Shown: piece by piece, positions 11,849 to 19,243 of the stretch
How positions within the stretch are numbered: the stretch's first letter is position 1
Layout of the letters: the number at the start of each line of letters is the position of its first letter
DNA from: a virus
IMG/VR virus record: IMGVR_UViG_3300030385_000359
Location: 5,086 to 27,395 of that record
DNA length: 22,310 nt
Reading direction: 5' to 3' (one strand)
Notes under the pieces: model-generated
The model's input: the letters and a program-made list of their open reading frames with translations, nothing else
The model's database searches: none
What the model was told of the DNA's origin: nothing
Program-made: the position numbers and the translations under genes

Positions 11849-12657
11849 CATGGAAAGAAATCTACGAAAGGATTTCAAAGTTGCCAAAAGGAAAGTATTA
11901 CGGAGTGCCAAGAGGAGGTCAAGTCATTGCAGGACTAACTGGAAGCGCAGTAGATAATCCAAACGATGCCGATTACATTATTGACGATTTAGTTGATAGT
12001 GGAAGAACGAGAGAAAAGTGGGAAAAGGAATATCCTAATAAACCATTCATAGCATTGTTCGATAAACAATTAGAATCTGAATTGACTGGTCGTTGGCTAG
12101 AATTTAGTTGGGAACAAGACTCAAGCAGGGATGCAGAAGATAGCGTGGCGAGGTTGCTTGAATACTTTGGAGAAGATTTATCAAGAGAGGGATTGAAAGA
12201 TACTCCGAAGCGATATGTGAAATTCTTCAAAGAGTTTCTTAATCCTCCGAAATGGAATTGTACATCATTTGAAAGTGAGGGATATGATGAAATGATTGTA
12301 CAATCAAACATTCCTTTTCACTCGTTATGCGAACACCATATCGCACCATTCTTCGGAGAGGGTTTCATAGCATACATTCCGAATAAAAGAATTGTCGGAC
12401 TTAGTAAGTTGGCAAGAACCTTAGAAACATTCTCAAGACGTTTACAGAACCAAGAACGAATCACAACTCAAGTAGCAGAATTCTTGCAAGAAGAGTTAGA
12501 CGCTAAAGGAGTCGCAGTTGTTTTGAAGGCGAAACATATGTGTATGGAAATGAGAGGAGTAAAGAAGCATGATACATATACCACAACTTCAAAATTGATT
12601 GGAGTGTTTAAAGACGATGCAGATGTAAGAAGTGAATTTCTAAACCTTATAAAATGA
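11824..12657 (+). CDS. folE: PRTase domain fused to GTP cyclohydrolase I
   Basis: A 277-residue fusion. Residues about 1-95 look like a small phosphoribosyltransferase: GKYYGVPRGGQVIAGL (23-38) and the PRPP-binding loop YIIDDLVDSGRT (51-62). Residues about 105-277 are GTP cyclohydrolase I, which turns GTP into dihydroneopterin triphosphate, step one of preQ0 synthesis. Zinc ligands are intact: Cys169 in LCEHH, His238 and Cys240 in KAKHMCMEMRG, with GEGFIAYIP and GLSKLAR between. The FolE part is near the length of stand-alone phage FolE. The extra domain could supply a nucleotide precursor or act on a deazaguanine base; that is inference. Overlaps queE by 25 bases and queC by ATGA. Confidence 0.85.
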   Translation: MESNSRSITWKEIYERISKLPKGKYYGVPRGGQVIAGLTGSAVDNPNDADYIIDDLVDSGRTREKWEKEYPNKPFIALFDKQLESELTGRWLEFSWEQDSSRDAEDSVARLLEYFGEDLSREGLKDTPKRYVKFFKEFLNPPKWNCTSFESEGYDEMIVQSNIPFHSLCEHHIAPFFGEGFIAYIPNKRIVGLSKLARTLETFSRRLQNQERITTQVAEFLQEELDAKGVAVVLKAKHMCMEMRGVKKHDTYTTTSKLIGVFKDDADVRSEFLNLIK

Positions 12658-13340
12658 AAAAAGCAATAGTTATATTCTCGGGAGGACAAGACAGTACAAC
12701 GTGCTTGTATTGGGCAATAAACCGATTCAAAAACGTGGAAGCAATCACGTTTGATTATGGGCAGAAACATAGTAGGGAAATAGAGAAGTCAATTGATATT
12801 TGTAAACTCGCAGGAGTAAAGCAAACGATTATTGATATTTCATTTCTTAATACGATTGTAGATAGTGCCTTAACATCGAACGGAGATGTGAACGAAATAA
12901 ACGAAAAGGGATTGCCTGCATCTTTTGTTCCAAATAGGAATCAACTATTTATCACTTTAGCACATTCATACGCTCAGAAGATAAGAGCAACGAAATTAAT
13001 TACTGGAGTCTGTCAAACGGATTATAGTGGTTATCCCGATTGTCGTCAAGCATTCATAAATGCTATCGAACAAGCAACGAATTTAGGAAGCGATTCAAAC
13101 ATTGAAATCCTCACTCCCTTAATGGATTTGGATAAAGCAGAAACATTTGATTTAGCAGAAGCAGAGGGCTGTTTAGATGTTGTGATAAATCATTCTCACA
13201 CTTGTTACAATGGCGATTCAAAGATGAATGACTGGGGAGCAGGTTGTGGAGATTGTCCTGCTTGTAAATTAAGAGAAGCAGGTTTCAACGAATACCATAA
13301 CAGAAAAGCAAAGCAACGAAATCCATTCAGAGCATTATGA
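12654..13340 (+). CDS. queC: QueC, 7-cyano-7-deazaguanine synthase
   Basis: A 228-residue ATP-dependent enzyme converting 7-carboxy-7-deazaguanine to preQ0, step four. The PP-loop SGGQDS is at 9-14, FDYGQKH at 33-39, FVPNRNQLF at 91-99, TGVCQTDYSGYPDCR at 117-131. The zinc site is complete: Cys184 (HTCYNGD), Cys198, Cys201 and Cys204 (GCGDCPAC). Length is normal. ATGA overlap with the folE fusion and 4-base overlap with the next gene show a single operon. Confidence 0.92.
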   Translation: MKKAIVIFSGGQDSTTCLYWAINRFKNVEAITFDYGQKHSREIEKSIDICKLAGVKQTIIDISFLNTIVDSALTSNGDVNEINEKGLPASFVPNRNQLFITLAHSYAQKIRATKLITGVCQTDYSGYPDCRQAFINAIEQATNLGSDSNIEILTPLMDLDKAETFDLAEAEGCLDVVINHSHTCYNGDSKMNDWGAGCGDCPACKLREAGFNEYHNRKAKQRNPFRAL

Positions 13341-14065
13341 AACTATACTTTGCAGGAGATGGATATGATGAAATATTGAAAGACGAGGGCAATGTTCTAA
13401 AGTCTTATTTCTACATAAGAAAAAGTAAAAATCCATTCGATAAAATCCTGCTTGATAGTGGTGGATTCTCGGCATGGAGTAGAGGTGTTGAAATTGATAT
13501 TGATGAATATTGTCGTTACATAAAACAGAACGCATATAAGATAAGTCATTACTTTGTTCTTGATGATATAATGTGTCATAAGAAAACAAGAGCGAATCAA
13601 GAGTACATGGAAAGCAAGGGACTGAAACCGATACCATGCTATCACGCATACGAACCTCTTGAAGTATTAGAACACTATTGTAAGAACTACGATTACATCG
13701 CTCTCGGTGGACTTGTTCCTTTAGCACGAAGAAAGCAAGAACTCAAAAAAGTGTTAGACGGTTGTTTCTCTATTATAAAGAAATACAAGGAAACGAAAGT
13801 ACATGGATTCGGAATGACTGGGACTGAAATTTTAGAACGCTATCCGTTTTATTCTGTTGATTCTACTTCTTGGCTCGGTGGAGCAATTAGAGGAACGGTG
13901 GAAAAATGGAACAAGTTAGACAGCAAATTGGATAACTTTATCTTCATGGATAAGAAAGGAGAAAAACTATACCGAAAGAGAGTTTCGTATATGTACCAAG
14001 AACAGAAAAAGAAAGAAAAATACATTACAAAGTTATGGCAAAAAAGAGGAATAGTTTGGGAGTAG
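13337..14065 (+). CDS. dpdA: DpdA-like DNA deazaguanine transglycosylase
   Basis: A 242-residue TGT-superfamily protein, the likely enzyme that exchanges guanine in DNA for preQ0. It contains LLDSGGFSAW (Asp40, aligning with the general-acid/base DSGGF region of TGT), YFVLDDIM (Asp76, Asp77), IALGGLVPLARR, VHGFGMTG and FYSVDSTSWLGG (Asp175, probable nucleophile). The C-terminal zinc site of bacterial tRNA TGT (CxCxxC...H) is absent, as in phage DpdA proteins. It is shorter than bacterial DpdA and fits compact phage forms. Position directly after queC makes DNA, not tRNA, the likely substrate. The end overlaps the ParB-like gene by 31 bases. Confidence 0.8.
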   Translation: MKLYFAGDGYDEILKDEGNVLKSYFYIRKSKNPFDKILLDSGGFSAWSRGVEIDIDEYCRYIKQNAYKISHYFVLDDIMCHKKTRANQEYMESKGLKPIPCYHAYEPLEVLEHYCKNYDYIALGGLVPLARRKQELKKVLDGCFSIIKKYKETKVHGFGMTGTEILERYPFYSVDSTSWLGGAIRGTVEKWNKLDSKLDNFIFMDKKGEKLYRKRVSYMYQEQKKKEKYITKLWQKRGIVWE

Positions 14066-14706
14066 GATTCACAGACATAGAGTTAAGCAAACTCATAAAG
14101 GCTGATTGGAATTACAAAGAAGAAGAAGAAGATAAATCACAGAAGCTGACCGAGAACTTCAAACGCAACGGACAGATTGAAAACATTCTTATTCGTGAAT
14201 TAGATACTGGATTCTTTGAAGTGGTAAACGGAAACCATCGTCTTGATGTAATGAATAAATTGAAACTGAAAAAAGCTCACGCTTACAATTTGGGGACAAT
14301 ATCATTAGCACAAGCACAGAGGATAGCAATCGAAACAAACGAAACAAAGTTCTCAGTTGATAATGTTGTTCTCGGTGGCATCATAAAAGAAATGCTATCG
14401 GAATTTAACATAGAAGAGTTATCTAAGACAATGGCTTATTCCGAAAACGAATTGGAGAACCTTAGTAAGTTATCTGATTTCGACTGGGAAGCATTTGAAT
14501 CGGATGAAGAGGGAATATCTTTAGATGCAGAACAGAACGATGCTTTCGTATTCAAGATTGAAGTAGAGGTAACAAAAGAAACATACGAAAGATGGCTTGA
14601 ATTGAAAGACAAGTTAGCGAAGGTTACTGGATGGGATAATGAATCCAAAGTCTTAGAATATGCAATACAAGAAACACTCTCAACACCTTTGGAATCTTTT
14701 ACATAA
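14035..14706 (+). CDS. ParB/Srx-like nuclease-domain protein
   Basis: A 223-residue protein. Residues about 10-110 carry a ParB N-terminal-like fold: IKADWNYKEEE, LTENFKRNGQIENILIRELD, FEVVNGNHRLDVMNKL (GNHR is the usual GxxR motif), LGTISLAQAQRIAIETNETK. The rest is acidic and helical and has no recognised domain. Phages often carry such a gene just before the small terminase; roles suggested include DNA nicking, CTP binding and packaging regulation. Which applies here is not visible. It overlaps the DpdA-like gene by 31 bases. Confidence 0.75.
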   Translation: MAKKRNSLGVGFTDIELSKLIKADWNYKEEEEDKSQKLTENFKRNGQIENILIRELDTGFFEVVNGNHRLDVMNKLKLKKAHAYNLGTISLAQAQRIAIETNETKFSVDNVVLGGIIKEMLSEFNIEELSKTMAYSENELENLSKLSDFDWEAFESDEEGISLDAEQNDAFVFKIEVEVTKETYERWLELKDKLAKVTGWDNESKVLEYAIQETLSTPLESFT

Positions 14707-14716
14707 TTTGACATAG

Positions 14717-15073
14717 ATGGCGAACAAGGATAAGTATTCAATAAAGCAGGTTGAAGAAGCATTGAATAAGTCGGGAGGATTTATTTCTATGGCTTGCAAA
14801 TTGCTTGATTGTACACGACAAACAATCCACAACTATCTCACAAAATATCCCGAACTGAAAGAAAGGTTAAATGATATTCATGCAACGTATGACGACATCA
14901 TTGAAGCTAAGTTAATTGAGAAAGCAAAGAGAGGAGATACAAGAGAATTGCTTTGGTACACTACTCACAAAAACTCATTCAAAGATAGAGGTTACAACAA
15001 TAAGCAGGAACTAGATATAACGTCTAACGATGAAAAAATACAGATAAATATAATGCCTTTTGAAGAAGATTGA
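14717..15073 (+). CDS. terS: Terminase small subunit
   Basis: A 118-residue protein directly upstream of the large terminase. The N-terminal half is a helix-turn-helix of the small terminase type (QVEEALNKSGGFISMACKLL, CTRQTIHNYLTKYPELKERL), followed by an oligomerisation-like helix (DDIIEAKLIEKAKRGDTREL) and LWYTTHKNSFKDRGY, common in small terminases. It recognises phage DNA and feeds it to TerL. It overlaps terL by 14 bases. Confidence 0.8.
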   Translation: MANKDKYSIKQVEEALNKSGGFISMACKLLDCTRQTIHNYLTKYPELKERLNDIHATYDDIIEAKLIEKAKRGDTRELLWYTTHKNSFKDRGYNNKQELDITSNDEKIQINIMPFEED

Positions 15074-16376
15074 TGTCAGACTGTTTAAGAAGCAAAGGGA
15101 GTGTTTTAAACTGCTTGAAGATTCCACAACGACAGAAGTTTTATTCGGAGGTGGAGCAGGAGGTTCAAAGACGTTTACTGGATGCTTATGGCAAATAGTT
15201 AGACGACTACAATATCCAAAGACTCGTTCTGTAATAGGTAGAGCAAAACTCAAGAACCTAAAATCAACAACTCTTAACACATTCTTCGAGGTTGCTGTTG
15301 ACTATTGTGGACTCACTCCAAATGTAGATTTCACATACAATGCGAATGACAGTACAATCAAATTTCTAAACGGTTCTGAGATATATCTAAAGGATTTATT
15401 TGCTTACCCATCAGACCCCGAATTCACTTCATTAGGTGGGCTTGAAATTACAGACTGCTTCGTAGATGAATGTGCGGAGGTATCAGAGAAAGCAATCAAT
15501 ATTCTAAATTCTCGTATCAGATATAAGCTAGATGAATACAATCTAATACCTAAAACCTTACTCACTTGTAATCCTTCAAAGGGTTGGTTATATACTCAAT
15601 TCTATAAACCACAACAGACAAATACATTACCAGACTATCGAAAGTTTATTAAGTGCCTTGTAACAGACAATAAAGCAATTTCAAGACATTATATCGACCA
15701 GTTAGGAAAACTTGATAAGGTGTCAAAAGAACGGTTGCTATTCGGGAACTGGGAGTATTCAGATGATGATGCTTTGTTATTCGATTATGACAACCTGCAA
15801 GATATGTTCACGAATACATTTGTAGAAGAGGGACAATCTTATATCACTTGTGATGTTGCTCGGCTCGGTTCGGATAAGACAGTCATTTGTTTATGGAATG
15901 GTCTGCGCTTAGAAAAAATGATTAAATTTGATAAGAATACAATCACTCAAGTAATATCTGAAATCAACGATTTAAGCATGGTTCATTCTGTACCGAGGAG
16001 CAATATAGTAATTGACCAAGATGGAGTCGGTGGTGGAGTGGTAGATGGCTTGAGTGGATGCATAGGGTTCATGAACGGTGGTAAAGCAATAGCAAATGAA
16101 AACTATCAGAATCTAAAGACTCAATGCTATTACAAATTGTCCAATCTTATTGCTAAGAATAAAATCTACATAAAGAATAAAACTTACAAAGACATAATCA
16201 TTGAAGAGTTAGAAATAATCAAACGAGATAAGGTTGACAAGGACAGTCAGAAATTAGCTATTGAGGGAAAGGACATTCAGAAAAGAAAGCTAAACCGTTC
16301 TCCCGATTATGCCGATGCTATTATGATGCGAATGTATTATGAATGTAGAACCAACTTCGGAGAATATGCGTTCTAA
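15060..16376 (+). CDS. terL: Terminase large subunit
   Basis: A 438-residue packaging ATPase-nuclease. Walker A GGGAGGSKT (30-38), Walker B ITDCFVDE (130-137), coupling motif LLTCNPSKGWLY (167-178). The C-terminal RNase-H-like nuclease has Asp265 (ITCDVARLG), Asp319/Asp321 (IVIDQDGVG) and Asp416/Asp419 (SPDYADAIMM), so both activities look intact. The start must be TTG at 15060 or later: a stop at 15051-15053 lies upstream in frame, and no ATG or GTG occurs before the Walker region. It overlaps the small terminase by 14 bases. Confidence 0.93.
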   Translation: MKKIDVRLFKKQRECFKLLEDSTTTEVLFGGGAGGSKTFTGCLWQIVRRLQYPKTRSVIGRAKLKNLKSTTLNTFFEVAVDYCGLTPNVDFTYNANDSTIKFLNGSEIYLKDLFAYPSDPEFTSLGGLEITDCFVDECAEVSEKAINILNSRIRYKLDEYNLIPKTLLTCNPSKGWLYTQFYKPQQTNTLPDYRKFIKCLVTDNKAISRHYIDQLGKLDKVSKERLLFGNWEYSDDDALLFDYDNLQDMFTNTFVEEGQSYITCDVARLGSDKTVICLWNGLRLEKMIKFDKNTITQVISEINDLSMVHSVPRSNIVIDQDGVGGGVVDGLSGCIGFMNGGKAIANENYQNLKTQCYYKLSNLIAKNKIYIKNKTYKDIIIEELEIIKRDKVDKDSQKLAIEGKDIQKRKLNRSPDYADAIMMRMYYECRTNFGEYAF

Positions 16377-16917
16377 GAAATACCATCCAATAGAATATAT
16401 CTATAAAGATTATAATTACTTTCTCGGTTTCGCAATAAAGAAAACGAGGGATAAACTTTTGGCAGAAGATTTAGTTCAAGAAACATTTCTTCAACTGCTA
16501 ACGATGAACCATCATAAACTCCTTATCATCTTGGAAGGTGGGAAGATTAAGACTTACATCTGCAAGATATTGATGGTCAAATACTTTAGCAAGAAATCAC
16601 AATTCAATAAGAAATACGTCCAATACAACAAGAACAAAATCAATGCTCAAGATAGTTTTATAGAGAAACTAGCAAACAAGCATTTTGATACAACGGACTA
16701 CGTTGATGAAATGGAACACAAGATAAACGACTGCTTAAATTCATTCAGCGAATACGATAGAAAGATATTTGAATTATACTACGAACTAGGATTATCTTAT
16801 TCTGCATTAGAAATAGAAATAGGAATATCTCAAAGGTCGTTAAGAAATACAATCAAACAAGTAAGGGACAATATAAAGCAGATGCTCAATGATAACGAAC
16901 AAGGAAAAAGCAAGTAA
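16366..16917 (+). CDS. Sigma-70-like RNA polymerase factor
   Basis: A 183-residue protein resembling an ECF-type sigma factor. Region 2 is visible as LLAEDLVQETFLQLL (about 31-45, AEDLVQETF being the core-binding hallmark). Region 4 is about 124-175, with YDRKIFELYYELGLSYSALE and IGISQRSLRNTIKQVRDNIK forming a helix-turn-helix. ATG 16366 is preferred over ATG 16339 because it overlaps terL by 11 bases, the usual spacing here. It would redirect host RNA polymerase to phage promoters, perhaps late ones. A terminase-control role has been guessed for similar genes beside TerL; not testable here. Confidence 0.7.
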   Translation: MRSKKYHPIEYIYKDYNYFLGFAIKKTRDKLLAEDLVQETFLQLLTMNHHKLLIILEGGKIKTYICKILMVKYFSKKSQFNKKYVQYNKNKINAQDSFIEKLANKHFDTTDYVDEMEHKINDCLNSFSEYDRKIFELYYELGLSYSALEIEIGISQRSLRNTIKQVRDNIKQMLNDNEQGKSK

Positions 16918-17308
16918 AAGAATTGCTATATGCGAATCATGTGCGCACTTTAGAAAAAGGTCAAGAACTTGTGGAACTCCAATAGTTGGAAACAAGGTGG
17001 GAAGTAAAAGAACCTGCGGATGCTTTATGGACGTGAAGACGAAGATAAACTTTGCATCATGCCCTCTTTCAAAGTGGGAGCAATATGAAGTATCTAAGAA
17101 AGACATCAAAGATATTAAGCATTTATTGGAAAGTGTTAAGTACGAAATATCGGGACAGCAGAAAACAGTCCTTTTTGATATGGTTAGAAAGTACATTGGA
17201 GGGAATAAAAAGACGAGTAATTGTATGCCTTGCCTCAAGTCTGCAATACAAGATATGAAGCGAATAGTAAAAGAGTACGATAGCGAAAGTATTGAAAATC
17301 AACTTTAA
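16889..17308 (+). CDS. Cysteine-rich, zinc-ribbon-like protein
   Basis: A 139-residue protein. The N-terminal part has paired cysteines in a zinc-ribbon pattern: CESC (15-18), RTCGT (28), RTCGCFM (43-45), ASCPLSKW (58). The ICxSC-H-x-x-x...CGCFMxxKT...CPxxKW pattern recurs in Bacteroidetes phages near TerL. The C-terminal part is basic and helical with another NCMPCLKS. Possibly a DNA-binding or virion-assembly factor; no catalytic motif. It overlaps the sigma gene by 29 bases. Confidence 0.6.
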   Translation: MITNKEKASKRIAICESCAHFRKRSRTCGTPIVGNKVGSKRTCGCFMDVKTKINFASCPLSKWEQYEVSKKDIKDIKHLLESVKYEISGQQKTVLFDMVRKYIGGNKKTSNCMPCLKSAIQDMKRIVKEYDSESIENQL

Positions 17309-17316
17309 ACTTTAGA

Positions 17317-17916
17317 ATGCAAAGAACTTTAGAAATATCAATTCCAACAGACTGGTCTGAAATAAGCATTGCCAAATACATGAAGTACGGCAATATTGAT
17401 ACAAGCGATGTAACGAACAATCTATCAGCAATCATCAGCATATTATGTGATGTGCCTTTGGAGGTTGTAGAGGTTATGAAAATGACTGACATTAAGAGGA
17501 TATACGATAATCTACACAAGCTAATAAGCAAGCCAGTAAACAAAGATATAATCAAGACAATAGAGGTAGATGGAATCATCTACGGTTATCATCCAAAGCT
17601 TGATGAATTAACAATGGGCGAATATGTAGATATTGAAACCTTTGCATCAGAAAATGAATTAGCTAAAATGCTTTCAGTTCTTTATAGACCAATCACGAAA
17701 CAGCAGGGAAACCGATATGATATAGAACCATACGATTCGGACGTTCATGTAGACAACCATCACAAATTCAGCAAACTATCTGTAAACATTGGAAATCCAA
17801 TAGCTGTTTTTTTTTGGAGTTTAGGCAAGAAGTTACAGAGCAGTTTCCAATCATCTTTCGCAAGACTGGAAGAAAATCAAATGGTTATGGATGGTTCTCA
17901 ATCATTGACGGATTAG
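17317..17916 (+). CDS. Tail-chaperone-like protein, short form
   Basis: A 199-residue frame. The first ~166 residues have the pattern of gpG-like tail assembly chaperones in Bacteroidetes phages: ISIPTDWSEISIAKYMKYGN, NNLSAIISILCDVPLEVVEV, a DKRIYDNL-like stretch, EVDGIIYGYHPKLDELTMGE, then NPIAVFFW. After the T9 run at 17807-17815 the frame continues for 33 residues of low-complexity Gln/Ser sequence (SLGKKLQSSFQSSF and so on), typical of a non-shifted end. A second frame opens in -1 at the same place and completes a conserved-looking domain. So this is the short form of a short/long pair. Confidence 0.65.
   Translation: MQRTLEISIPTDWSEISIAKYMKYGNIDTSDVTNNLSAIISILCDVPLEVVEVMKMTDIKRIYDNLHKLISKPVNKDIIKTIEVDGIIYGYHPKLDELTMGEYVDIETFASENELAKMLSVLYRPITKQQGNRYDIEPYDSDVHVDNHHKFSKLSVNIGNPIAVFFWSLGKKLQSSFQSSFARLEENQMVMDGSQSLTD
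17807..17815 (+). promoter_or_regulatory. T9 slippery site for -1 frameshift
   Basis: Nine T in a row in the reading register G TT TTT TTT T GG. A T-TTT-TTT heptamer lets both tRNAs slip back one base, moving ribosomes from the 17317 frame to the 17814 frame (codons TTG GAG). The tail-chaperone position and conserved -1 domain favour real frameshifting over a sequencing error. A strong downstream stem was not obvious. Confidence 0.6.
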
Positions 17917-18047
17917 CAAAGGGAGATATTCTAAAGTTCGATGCTATTACAAAACTGCCTTTGAATTTCTGTTTCACGAAACTATCTTTAAACACCGAAA
18001 GAGAATTAGCAAAAGAAAAAGCAATGCGTAAACAACAATCACGATGA
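17814..18047 (+). CDS. Tail-chaperone long-form extension (-1 frame)
   Basis: A 77-residue frame that joins the upstream protein by a -1 slip in the T9 run to give a fusion of about 243 residues. It contains QEVTEQFPIIFRKTGRKSNG, then YGWFSIIDGLAKGDILKFDA and LPLNFCFTKLSLNTERELAK. The GWxxxIDxLAxGDILKxxxI pattern is conserved in style among Bacteroidetes phages in exactly this position. There is no credible own start: only TTG in the T run. This parallels the lambda G/GT system, where the long form binds the tape measure. It ends in an ATGA overlap with the next gene. Confidence 0.6.
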   Translation: MEFRQEVTEQFPIIFRKTGRKSNGYGWFSIIDGLAKGDILKFDAITKLPLNFCFTKLSLNTERELAKEKAMRKQQSR

Positions 18048-19243
18048 TAAGTTATAAAACAGTAATCGAATACTTTTCTGCAATAAGCGAAAGGCATCAG
18101 CAGATACAATCATTCACATACGGAGAAAAGGATTTTATTGACGATGATAAGTTTACGAAATATCCTGCGCTTCATGTAATGCTTAACACGACAGCAGTAG
18201 ACGAGCAAGTTGTTGTCTATGGCTTTGATGTTTCAATCTATGATAGGTATAATGTAGATGATAACAGAATGAGGAATGAAGCAAATTGTATGTCTGACAC
18301 GTTATTAATTCTTCAAGACCTTTGCATGGAATTACATGGAGGGAAGTATTTCATACATGAAGACACAAATATTCGCTTAGAGTTACCAATCTTAGCAAGT
18401 CCTTTCATATTTGAACGAGGAGGAAATTGTGCAGGATTTACAACGTCATTTGATATAACAACTCCGAACGAAGTTACTGCTTGCAATATTCCATATTTCA
18501 ATCCCGAGATACAAAAGGCATTGACTTACATATTACCAAAATCAGTTCCATCTGAATTGGCATGGTGGAGCAGGGAACAAGTACATTCAAAAGCATCATT
18601 TGTAGATAATGAACTTGTAAGTCTTTCTCCAGTTGTTGATACTGTTTCGGGAAGTGATACATTGGTTATGGATGGTTCAGGTGTTACATGGAGCGTTGAA
18701 AAAAATGCCTTCAAACTATTAGATATATCAGAATCAAGTAAACTGAATTTAGAGCATGGTATAATTGACACGAATCAAGCAACTTTCTTTCTTAGAATAA
18801 AAGACTTTGGAAGATATGCGAGTGGAATAAATACGAATACATTATGCTATTTCGGTGACACTGCTTCGTTTACGAATGGATTTTATATTGATATAAATTC
18901 GTCTGGAGGAATAAGGTGTTTTTCGTTTTCAGATACTGAAACAGTAAATTCAGACTTTGCAGTAGTTCCGACAAATGGAACAACAGCAGAAGAACAACAC
19001 AGAAGAATTGAGTCTTTAACTTTGTGCATTCAAGTAACATCAACGAAAGTTATTATTTGGATTGGATTAGATAATAAGATGGAGTTTGATACGGAGTTTA
19101 CATTTGATGATAAGAAGTTTGGACTCGGGAATCCATCAAATATATATATGTCTGATTTCTATTTGCAGGAGTATATATATAGTCCGAACACAACAACTGA
19201 TGAAAGTATTAGAGAAACATTAATTTGGCTGAATGAGAGGTAG
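18044..19243 (+). CDS. Tail completion protein with LamG-like domain
   Basis: A 399-residue two-part protein. Residues about 1-160 resemble a neck or tail completion (tail terminator) protein: MISYKTVIEYFSAISERHQQ, YGFDVSIYDRYNVDDNRMRN, FEHGG-like ERGGNCAGFTTSFDI. Residues about 190-399 look like a laminin-G/concanavalin beta-sandwich: FKLLDISESSKLN, TNQATFFLRIKDFG, GFYIDINSSGGIRCFS, SLTLCIQVTSTKVIIWIGLD and a final FGLGNPSNIYMSDFYLQEYI. LamG domains bind sugars or proteins. A terminator carrying a display domain is unusual; it might decorate the neck. No frameshift is seen inside. ATGA start; it overlaps the next gene by 11 bases. Confidence 0.6.
   Translation: MISYKTVIEYFSAISERHQQIQSFTYGEKDFIDDDKFTKYPALHVMLNTTAVDEQVVVYGFDVSIYDRYNVDDNRMRNEANCMSDTLLILQDLCMELHGGKYFIHEDTNIRLELPILASPFIFERGGNCAGFTTSFDITTPNEVTACNIPYFNPEIQKALTYILPKSVPSELAWWSREQVHSKASFVDNELVSLSPVVDTVSGSDTLVMDGSGVTWSVEKNAFKLLDISESSKLNLEHGIIDTNQATFFLRIKDFGRYASGINTNTLCYFGDTASFTNGFYIDINSSGGIRCFSFSDTETVNSDFAVVPTNGTTAEEQHRRIESLTLCIQVTSTKVIIWIGLDNKMEFDTEFTFDDKKFGLGNPSNIYMSDFYLQEYIYSPNTTTDESIRETLIWLNER

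Noticed and set aside
11973-12311. Minus-strand frame of 112 codons
   Set aside because: Antisense to the PRTase-FolE fusion, whose motifs are intact throughout; the product is Ser-rich and unlike any protein.
13335-13727. Minus-strand frame of 130 codons
   Set aside because: It lies wholly opposite the DpdA-like gene and owes its length to the codon use of that gene; Cys/Tyr/His-rich product with no domain.
14700-14716. TAATTTG before the small terminase as a promoter
   Set aside because: The spacing inside the element is one base short of TAnnTTTG and no TTG lies at the right distance upstream.
17052-17258. Overlapping + strand frame of 68 codons
   Set aside because: Nested in the Cys-rich gene, whose zinc-ribbon pattern is convincing; no own start context.
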